Shown in pieces: positions 56,266 through 64,000 of a stretch of 64,000 bases of DNA (positions within the stretch are counted from its first letter, which is position 1; every line of letters starts with the position of its first letter). The position numbers and the translations under genes are program-made. Source of the DNA: Megalobrama amblycephala (Eukaryota; Chordata; Actinopteri; Cypriniformes; Xenocyprididae); assembly GCF_018812025.1 (NCBI RefSeq), contig NC_063062.1, forward strand, positions 38,328,228-38,392,227. Reading direction: 5' to 3'. The notes beneath the pieces are model-generated. The model did no database searches and was not told where the DNA came from. It worked only from the letters and a program-made list of their open reading frames with translations.

Positions 56266-57195
56266 TCATGTGTATTGTTCCAGAAAGTATAAGCAATCTC
56301 GATTATTTTTGGTTTTGTCTTCTATTCCATACTCAAATGCTCTGATGAAAGTTCTATATTGCAGAGAATTACCATCAAACACAGGAATATCTCTTTGAGG
56401 CAGTGTGCTGGATTGTTGTTGTTGTACCAGCAGAGCAGTAATCTCATTTTGTTTTTGCCTGATACTGCAAATGTTTGGAGTTGATGTTCCATCCCTGTTC
56501 TGCATTACATTTGATGTTTGCACTGGTGACACTGAATTATGGTCAATTTGTGGTGCACTGTGAGTTTGCTGAATTACATTCCTTGAGCCCCCTTGCTGGG
56601 AAGTTTCCTTTGGCATATATTCCTCCGCATGAGGGTTAAGAGTAACTTCTTTACCACTCATCACAGTTCCTTTATCATAATATGCATTCATATCATCAGT
56701 GTGGGTTTTGAGAGACTGGTTAGAATTATTTAAAACAGCAATTTTGGCAGTAGCAGCTGCTATTTCTGCATCAATATCCAGTTGTTCTTGTCTGTGTTTC
56801 AGCTTTTCCTGTTGCAGCTCCAAAGCATGTTTCTCTTTTAAAGCAGTTGCACGTGCAATTAATGCAGCCTTCTCTGCCTCTGCCATGACTCGAGCTGAAG
56901 AAGCAGAAGATCTCCCACTGCGCACACTGCTTGAACTTTTCTTGCTAGATGGTTTACTTGATTTACGTGAGATGTTTGAAATGCTATCTTCTGGATTAAC
57001 ATCACTTTGATATACATTTTCATCAACACCGGAACATGAAACTTGACTTTCAATACTCAACCATTTCGTAACATCATCTATAAACCCATTGTAAATCAAC
57101 ATCTTTCCACTGAACCATGTTTGTTGTTTTTCCTGTTCCTCACTGGGTAATAGAACCATCACAGAATTGTGTATTTCCCTTGCTTCATCTCTCAA
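56266..57195 (-). pseudogene. BEL/Pao Gag: N-terminal part
   Basis: 309 codons. Starts MRDEAREIHNSVMVLLPSEE, then a Ser-rich basic stretch (KSSKPSSKKSSSSVRSGRSS), a coiled-coil-like helix of Ala, Lys, Glu and Gln, and finally the start of the DUF1759 domain (IPVFDGNSLQYRTFIRAFE). Ends at a premature TGA. A further upstream segment to about 57,400 is in other frames and may be the true N-terminus. Confidence 0.82.
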
Positions 57196-57723
57196 TTTGA
57201 TGAATTTCTCAAAAGAACCTTTTCATTTTGTCGGCTGATCATGAAATCTTTTATGATAGCCATTAAGTTTTATGTTATTTACTTTACTCTTTCTTGTTTT
57301 TTGACGAGTTTCCAATTTTTCCAAGAATGCCTTAGCAGTGAGCTTAGTAGGCCTATTTTCCCTTACAGGCTCCATTTCAACATTCTCAGATGGCTCCATA
57401 ATCTTTATTGTTCACCAACAGCCACAACATCACCATAATTTTCAACACTCATATTTGCAGACTGTAGAATTCATTCACCTTTAGCAATGTTAAAACTCAG
57501 GCAACCAATGCATTGGATTTATGCTATTAAATGTGTGCACACAAATCATTCCTCAAGTAGCGCTACACATACCTTACTGAATTAATGAAGCCAATTCGTT
57601 GCGGCTGCTCCTCGGTTCACTGCTCCAATTAAATCCAAATCCATAGTGAAATCCAGTGATTAGTCCATTAAAATGTTCCAGAATGCTGCGTGCAAATCCA
57701 CAAAGAAGCATTTTTTGACAAAG

Positions 57724-58685
57724 TGAAGTGACGCAAACAGCCATTTTGTCACTTGAGGTGTTGTAGGGTGGTTTCTGACACGTGAGATCCAAACAAAATA
57801 AATCGTCCTCCAAATACTGCTTTATCAGATTTATTCATCACACAGTTCATATAGGTCATTTTTTCTTACAGTTCTTCTGTCCAGAGCATATAAAAAAACC
57901 CTCGGATGCCATCACCAATTTACCTCCAGACACGGTCAAAAAATGTTGTGCTTCCCTCTAATTACACACCTGCCCTCTCTTACTCTTTGGCCCCGTTTAC
58001 ACGTACATGGTTATTTTGAAAAACTGAGACATTTCCCTTCGTTTGCGGCCTTCGTTTACACGCAAACGGAGAATTCGCCTCTGAAAACGAGTCTTTTTAA
58101 AAACTCCGGCCAGAGTGGAGATTTTGAAAATCTTCGTTTGCACGTTTGCATGTAAACTGAGACAAATGGGTGTTTAGGCAGCCAACGTCACAGTATGCGC
58201 CAGAGCTCGCACCTATGTCAAAAGTGCGACCTATGTTTACATGTGATCATGGAAGCGTTAGAGTAGCAGTCGCATTTATGTTGGTGCAAACTCTTCTTGT
58301 GTGTTTGCATTTGCAAATACAGCTGCTCCATTATGTCGAGGAGCAGAGACGAATGAGTGCTCGGAGATCAGCAATTTTGCAACAACTTCGAATCACTTCA
58401 AGAGGAATTCTGGATTTTTTTTCGGGATTCTGATTGGCTTACGTGGGTTTGAACTGCTCGTTACACTCTTGACGTCATGCATACACGGGTACGTGTAAAT
58501 GAAAACTTTTCTGAAAACTGACATGTGTGCACGATGTTATTTTTGAAACCGGAGAGGTTGAAATGTCCGTTTATGAAAATAGCCGCCCACGTGTAAACGT
58601 AGCCTTTGCCTACCTATATACTCATTAAGGCCAACACTCCACCCAGTGGTCAAAAAACAGAATTACAGACATAATGGCTCTTACA
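57724..58685 (-). repeat. 5' LTR of the BEL/Pao element, interrupted
   Basis: Matches the 3' LTR at 57,724-57,988 and 58,605-58,685. The 616 bases between are a separate MITE. Confidence 0.9.
57989..58604. mobile_element. 616-bp MITE inserted in the BEL 5' LTR
   Basis: Ends GGCCCCGTTTACACG and CGTGTAAACGTAGCC pair as inverted repeats. The intact 3' LTR reads TACTCTTTGCCTACC, so the insert duplicated TTT (57,986-57,988; 58,605-58,607). A 3-base duplication fits PIF/Harbinger, but the class is not certain. The ORFs inside (58,170-58,498) show no known domain. Confidence 0.8.
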
Positions 58686-58690
58686 TTTGT

Positions 58691-59115
58691 TATATCTGGA
58701 GAATGACGTCACACGACCAAAAAAATAATGCTTAATATCTCAAACACCAAACCAGCACAAACGTTCGTTTTTGCGGCACAAATCAGCACAAACGTAGCCC
58801 AAACGAATGATGATTATTTCGCTTTATGGGGTGCCAACTTCACGGAGGTCTGTGAGTGACGTCATTGACAAGACGCGGAAGCAGCGAGAGACACGCATTG
58901 CTGGGGGGGTGCGGCAAGATGCCGGCCAGGGTGGATGGTTTCTTTTAAGTGCGGATGTCTTAGGGGTGTTTTTTCCAAATATTTGTAAAGGGAGAAATTC
59001 TTTTTCATACTTTATGGACTACTTGTATTTTATATTGGATTATTAGACGATAGGCTCTGGAATAGTTCCCCCTCGGTTGTATTGATCTCCTTTCACAAAA
59101 TGAAACCGAGTCCAA
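58691..59115 (+). promoter_or_regulatory. Remainder of the LINE 5' region after the BEL insertion
   Basis: Resumes monomer sequence (TATATCTGGAGAATGACGTCAC at 58,691) with an internal deletion of about 100 bases, then a diverged monomer (CACAAATCAGCACAAACG, TGACGTCA again at 58,857), then unique GC-rich leader (GGGGGGGTGCGGCAAGATGCCG). No sharp border separates array from leader, which supports one element. Confidence 0.6.
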
Positions 59116-59972
59116 ATCAACAGCTCTGGTGGTGCCATTAAACGAAAAGAGAAAGTTGCCTCTAAAATAACGAAATCTGTAGAGACACAAAAAGGTCAAG
59201 ATGAAGGGACAAATAATGACATTGAGATGACAGATCACTCGTACACTTTCGAGAGAGATCTTCAGCGTATGCCAGATATGGATGACGCGCCAAAAAAGTG
59301 AAAGACGAACCGTCACTCCTTGAAATGCAAGAGAATATCGTAACTCTCTTGTCCAAAAAAATTTATGAGAGCTCGGGGCACCTGGAGAATCTGATTCGAG
59401 AAAATACGATCAGCATTGGAAACCTGAAAAAGTCAATTGACTTCGCGCTGAATGAAGTTAAAGACTTAAAAGATGAAATGAAAGCTGTTAAAGAAATTAC
59501 TAAATTACACGAGCAGAGAGTTGCTGAGCTTGAACGAAAAGTCAATGAAGCTGAAAGATATCAGCGGAGATGGAACTTGAGGTTACATGGTGTTCCCGAG
59601 AAAACGGATGAGGGTCTTAAGCATCTGGTGATTGGAATCTGCGGTTCAGTTGCTCCAGAACTAAAGGAAAGATGCAAGATCGATGTGGACATTGTTCATA
59701 GACTGGGTAGGAAAGAACACGGCAGAAGCCCAAGAACAACGATAGTTCAGTTCACGAACAGGTCTACTCGGGATCTACTCTGGAAAAGGGCGAAGAATTG
59801 TGAATTCCTTCAAGCGCAGCATTTACGGTTTATAGAGGACCTGACCGCGCTGGATGTGGAAAGACGAAAACTCCTGTGGCCCATGGTGAAAGATGCCAGA
59901 GAGAAAGGTCGTAAAGCTTTTTTTGTGGGAAGTAGAGCCTTTGCTGATGGCGTCGAAATTTTCCCCACATAA
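59116..59972 (+). pseudogene. L1/Tx1-clade LINE ORF1 protein
   Basis: The clear part is 59,298-59,972 (224 codons): a long heptad-rich coiled coil (about residues 20-90, including KSIDFALNEVKDLKDEMKAV) for trimerisation, an RRM-type domain starting RRWNLRLHGVPEKTDEG and a basic C-terminal domain (DIVHRLGRKEHGRSP, FTNRSTRDLLWKRAK). This is the L1 ORF1p RNA-chaperone layout. A basic leader in another frame (GGAIKRKEKVASKITKSVE, from about 59,116) stops at a TGA right after an A6 run at 59,292-59,297, so a single-base indel probably separated it. The main domain is otherwise intact. Confidence 0.82.
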
Positions 59973-60170
59973 AGGTTTGGTTCGGGTGTTTTTTGACCAT
60001 AAAATAGGCACAAATTAAAAGACAATGGACGAGGGGGGATGACGAAAAAATAAATACAAAATAATAATCTCCCAGCTTAAATTGTTAATAAATAGGAATT
60101 ATGCACCCTTTGAGTTACATAGCTTTTAAGAGTTTTCTATTTCTCTTTTTTCTGTAATTGTTAAAAGTTC

Positions 60171-63100
60171 ATGTCGTTATCTTTTTGTTCTTTTAATGTC
60201 AGGGGTATTCGAGATTTAACTAAACGAAAGGCTGTTTTTTTGTATTGCAAGAGATTTAATGTAGATTTTTATTTGTTACAAGAGACCCATGCTTGCTCTT
60301 CAGATGTGAATTTTTGGAAGGCACAATGGGGCAGTGAAGTTTGGCATTCTTTGGGAAGTAATCATTCAGCAGGAGTTGCGATTTTAAAGGGTTCATTCAA
60401 AGGTAAAATTGTTAATACTAAAGTCCACAATGGGGGTAGGTGGATAATTTTAACGGTATCCTTGGATGGGAAAATGTTTTTGTTAGGTACTGTATATGCC
60501 TCAAATATTAAAAAATATAATGTTGATTTGTTCTCTGATATTGAAAATTAGATTAATAAGGTAAGAGAAAGATTTCATGATATTGAAATTATTCTAGGTG
60601 GGGACTTTAATATTGTCCCAGATGCTAAAATAGATAGAATTCCTATCCCAATTAAACAATCTAATTCAGAGCTATCTAAATTTTGTGAAAACTTAGGGAT
60701 AATTGACATATGGAGAAATAAACATCCACTTATTAAAGAGTACACATGGAGTAATAGAGATAAATCTAAACAGTCAAGAATAGACCTTTGGTTAATTTCT
60801 AATTCATTAGAACAAAATACTTAAAAAGTATCCATTGAACCATCAATATTGTCTGACCACAAAATGATTTATCTTCTCATTAAATGGAATAACGAAACTT
60901 CTTTTAAAGGCTCCAAGACTTATTGGAAACTCAATAATAGACTACTGGAAATAGATAGTTTTAAACATGGGATTAAAAAAATAATACAAACCTATTGGAA
61001 TCAAGCTAAGCAAACAAATTTATATTGTAAAAATTGGGAGCTTATGAAGTTTCAGATTAGACTAAGAAGGCAAAGAAGTTGCAAAATTAAATAAATCAAA
61101 AGAAGAGGAAATTATTAAATCTATTTGTTAAATTACTGAAAGTAATTCTACTTTGTTAATAGATTTGCAGGCTGAGTTAGATAAATTATATCTAATAAAG
61201 GCAAAAGGAGCATTTATTAGATCACGAAGACGCTGGCTAGAGGAAGGGGAAACTAATTCCCGATATTTTTATAATTTAGAGAAAAGGAAGGGAGAGTATA
61301 CATCTATTAGAAAGCTTAATATTAATAGCCATGAAACACAGGATCCTATTATAATTTCAAAATATATCTCAAATTTTTATGGCAAATTATATTCTAGTAA
61401 TGCATGTTCTATAGACAAAATAGATAACTTTTTAAAGCCCCTAAAATATAACAGAGATAATATAGATGAAGATTTTAAAGCCCTTTGTGATAAGGAATCC
61501 AGTTTAGAGATCAAAACAGCTATAAAAAAACTTAAATTAAACAAGTCCCCAGGTAATGACGGCTTAACTGCTGAATTTTTTAATGTATTTCAGGATGATT
61601 TAGCTGAATTTTTGTTAATGGTCTTTAAAGAGTCTATTGATCAGGGTTTTTTGCCTCCCTCTATGACACAAGGTCTAATATCACTAATTCCAAAGCCTGA
61701 TAAAGACCTATTATCACTAGATAATTGGCGGCCAATCACCTTAATTAATAATGATGGCAAAATTATTGCTTCTATATTTGCTGAAAGGTTAAAATCAGGA
61801 TTAGATTCTATTGTTGATGAGGTGCAGTCAGGTTTTATAAAAGGAAGACATATTTTCAATAATATTAGACTTGTATTAGATCTCATAGATTATAATGAAA
61901 TTATCAATGAAAATAGTTTTATTCTGTTTGTCGATTTTTATAAGGCCTTTGATACAATCGAACATGACTTTATTTTTAAAACCCTTGAATTTTTTGGTTT
62001 TGGTGACAAATTTCAGAAAGTAATCAGAACCCTATATAACAAGATTAATAGCTCTGTAAAATTGGCATATGGAACTTCTCATAGATTTGAAATCAAAAGG
62101 GGGATTCGACAGGGCTGTCCTATTAGTCCATTACTTTTTTTGTTGGTTGCACAAATTATGGCCATTCATATTAAGAAAGATATTTTTCGTGGCATTAAAA
62201 TAGAAGAGAACGAAATTAAATGCACACAATTAGCAGATGACACTACCCTTTTCTTAAGAGATTATACTGAAGTTGAAACAGCAATTAAATGCCTGCAATT
62301 ATTTTCATATGTATCTGGTCTTTCCCTGAATATTAATAAATGTGAGCTTATGGCTCTAGGTTCATGTAATTTTTCAGCAATATGCAATATTCCAGTTAAA
62401 GAAGTTGTCAAATATCTGGGTATTAAGATATCTAAAAATAAGGAAGTCAGGAATTAGTTACATTTTACACCTATTATTCAATCATTTGAAAAGAAACTGA
62501 ATTCTTGGCTGATGAGAGATATCTCTTTAACTGGCCGTGTATTACTGGTTAAAGCCGAGGGTTTATCTAGGTTGGTTTACGCTGCTCAAGTGCTAGATAT
62601 AACCCCCTCATTAATTAAAATGATAGATACCAAACTTTTTAAATTTATTTGGAAGAACAAATCACACTATATTAAAAAAGAAAATATTTGTAGATCAAAA
62701 ATTGATGGAGGATTGAATGTTTTGGATTTTAAGACTTCTAACACAATATTTAAAATAAAATGGCTCAAAAATTATTTAAAAAATAAGCAAATTATATGGT
62801 ATACAGTACCGAACTTTATATTTAAAAAAGTAGGTGGTATTGAGTTTATATTGAAATGTGATTATGATATTAATAAAATACCCATTAAACTTGCAAATTT
62901 CCACAAACAAGCATTACTTTCATGGACTCTTATGTATAGTCATAATTTTCCCCCCATAAATGTACCATTTGGAACAACAAATACATAAGGATTAGAAACA
63001 AATCAATATTTTTTGAAAATTGGTTTGAAAAGGGAATTATTTGGGTTAAACAGCTGATCAAAAAAGATGGTGTTTTATACAATTATACTGAATTTGTTCA

Positions 63101-63830
63101 TATTCATAACTTTTTAGTTGATCCTATCCAATACTGTTTGTTTTTACAGGCAATTCCCAAGGAAATTTTGAGGCTATTAGAAGGCAGTAACAATTATTCT
63201 TTACAAACAACTGAAGAATTTACTTCTTGTATTATGTTGCAGGGTAAAGATTTCACAAGTTTTGGATGTAATAATATTTTCTTACGCTCCCTTCTTCAAT
63301 CTAAAAGTATACTTGCTGTTACTACTCGCTGGAATTCTATATTTAAAAAATGTCTTGATTGGAGTAAAATTTGGATGACACCTCATAAATATTGCATCAC
63401 AAATAAAGTGAAAGAAGTTTCATATAAAATTTTTCATCGGGTTTACCCAGTTAAGTCACTTGTGGTACAGCGTTTTAAAGTGAATATGGAGGATAATTGT
63501 GTTTTTTGTCAAATTTCCCCTGAGACTATTAATCACTTATTTTGGGAGTGTCCTAAGACCCAAAAGTTTTGGAAAGAACTCAGTATTTACTTACAAAAAA
63601 AGACTATGATGCTTGTTAACCTTGAAGAAATTGATGTTATGTTAAAATGTTTGTCATTTGATGGTGATAGAAGTATATTATTTATATTTGATTTCATTAT
63701 TATAATTGCCCGTTACTATATTCATAAAGTCAAATGGAATGAAAAAATGCCAAATTTTGAAGAATTTAAAATAGATATTAAAATATATTTAGATACAATA
63801 TCCAAAAGCAAAAACCTGAAAAAGCAATAA
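60171..63830 (+). pseudogene. L1/Tx1-clade LINE ORF2: endonuclease, reverse transcriptase, Cys-rich end
   Basis: Starts at ATG 60,171 with an APE endonuclease (SFCSFNVRGIRDL, YLLQETHACS, LGGDFNIVPD, SRIDLWLIS, LSDHKMIY). The RT lies at 61,153-62,457: NKSPGNDGLTAEFF, DNWRPITLIN, FVDFYKAFDTIEHDF, GIRQGCPISPLLFLL and catalytic QLADDTTLF. A further conserved region (TGRVLLVKAEGLSRLVYA) follows to 62,988, and the zf-RVT-like end CVFCQISPETINHLFWECP at about 63,500, stop at 63,830. Broken by stops at 60,549 (TAG), about 60,822 (TAA), 61,131 (TAA) and 62,455 (TAG) and by frameshifts near 61,070 and after a C6 run at 62,950-62,955. Codon use is strongly AT-rich. Catalytic motifs survive, but the protein cannot be made whole. 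Confidence 0.9.
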
Positions 63831-64000
63831 AAACTATACAGTTGTTTAATAGATACAATTTCATGTAAAATGCCTGTTTATTTATTTTTATTTTTTTCTT
63901 TTATGTTTCTTGTATTACCCCTGACATGTATGGTTATATGTACTCTTGTTTGTAAACTATACTCTGTTCTTGTTAATAATCAATAAAAAAAAAAAAAAAA
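63831..64000 (+). terminator. LINE 3' UTR and poly(A) tail
   Basis: AT-rich 3' UTR with AATAAA at 63,980-63,985 directly before the A-run that ends the window. Confidence 0.8.

Larger units (their letters stand above)
49696..58685 (-). mobile_element. BEL/Pao LTR retrotransposon with two nested insertions
   Basis: Minus-strand element with LTRs at 49,696-50,039 and 57,724-58,685 (the latter enlarged by a 616-base MITE), flanked by TTTGT. A polypurine tract (AGGGGCCGGGG on the minus strand) abuts the 3' LTR at 50,040-50,051. One gag-pol frame runs down from 57,195 to 50,186 with Gag, zinc knuckles, protease, RT, RNase H and integrase in BEL/Pao order. It is broken by stops at 56,266 and 55,477, a 1,209-base hAT insertion, and frameshifts near 52,064 and 51,565. 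LTRs differ at about half a dozen places, so the insertion is fairly young. Confidence 0.93.
46970..64000 (+). mobile_element. Probable near-full-length L1/Tx1 LINE with tandem-monomer 5' region
   Basis: Assembled from the monomer array (46,970-49,695), the leader after the BEL insertion (58,691-59,115), ORF1, a spacer of about 200 bases, ORF2 and a 3' UTR ending AATCAATAAA plus A-run at 63,983-64,000. The tail reaches the window edge, so the target duplication cannot be checked here. Unity of array and LINE body is inference. Confidence 0.6.

Noticed and set aside
57660..57723. Primer binding site of the BEL element
   Set aside because: A TGG-starting tRNA-complementary stretch directly next to the 5' LTR was looked for but not convincingly found.
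58170..58498. Overlapping ORFs of 65-87 codons inside the 5' LTR of the BEL element
   Set aside because: They fall inside the 616-bp MITE and show no transposase motif.

Overview
The window looks like a piece of a teleost nuclear genome, most probably from a cyprinid-type fish. Evidence is the AT-rich composition, intron-split genes with GT-AG and GC-AG junctions, and a dense mixture of fish-type mobile elements (Tc1, hAT, TTAA-flanked MITEs, BEL/Pao, DIRS, L2 and L1/Tx1 LINEs, a tRNA-derived SINE). The species is an inference. No bacterial operons, rRNA, tRNA genes or CRISPR arrays were seen.

Layout. 1-3,050 is an unclassified interspersed repeat with CA microsatellites. 3,787-36,495 holds a small cluster of single-Ig-domain membrane receptors of a CD2/SLAM-like type. 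Gene 1 (3,787-5,162) lacks a visible signal exon. Gene 2 (9,999-15,120) and gene 3 (19,595-36,495) are complete five-exon tandem duplicates whose exon phases fit together. The duplicated unit runs about 4,500-15,395 and again 16,930-36,665, so the second copy also carries a broken 3' end of gene 1 (16,930-17,560). Comparing the copies gives empty sites for many transposons. Gene 3 has been inflated by insertions: MITEs, a gag-only LTR retroelement nested in a foldback MITE, a solo LTR nested in a MITE, and a Tc1 split by a SINE.

36,800-47,000 contains a decayed Tc1 copy, short hairpins, one candidate host exon on the minus strand, a truncated DIRS-type element and a truncated L2-type LINE on the minus strand.

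46,970-64,000 is best read as one long L1/Tx1-clade LINE on the plus strand: a tandem array of 16 well-preserved 144/145-bp monomers (plus degenerate ones), each with the CRE-type palindrome TGACGTCA or a one-base variant, followed by a 5' leader, ORF1, a broken ORF2 and a poly(A) tail at the window edge. A 9-kb BEL/Pao retrotransposon (49,696-58,685, minus strand, 5-bp target duplication TTTGT) sits in the last monomer. It is itself interrupted by a 1,209-bp hAT-type element in its pol gene and a 616-bp MITE in its 5' LTR. The monomer array as a mouse-L1-style repeated promoter in a fish LINE is the most interesting candidate system here.

Most open frames elsewhere are chance or shadow frames. 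All mobile-element coding regions look disabled by stops or frameshifts, except the gag-like ORF of the recent LTR element.
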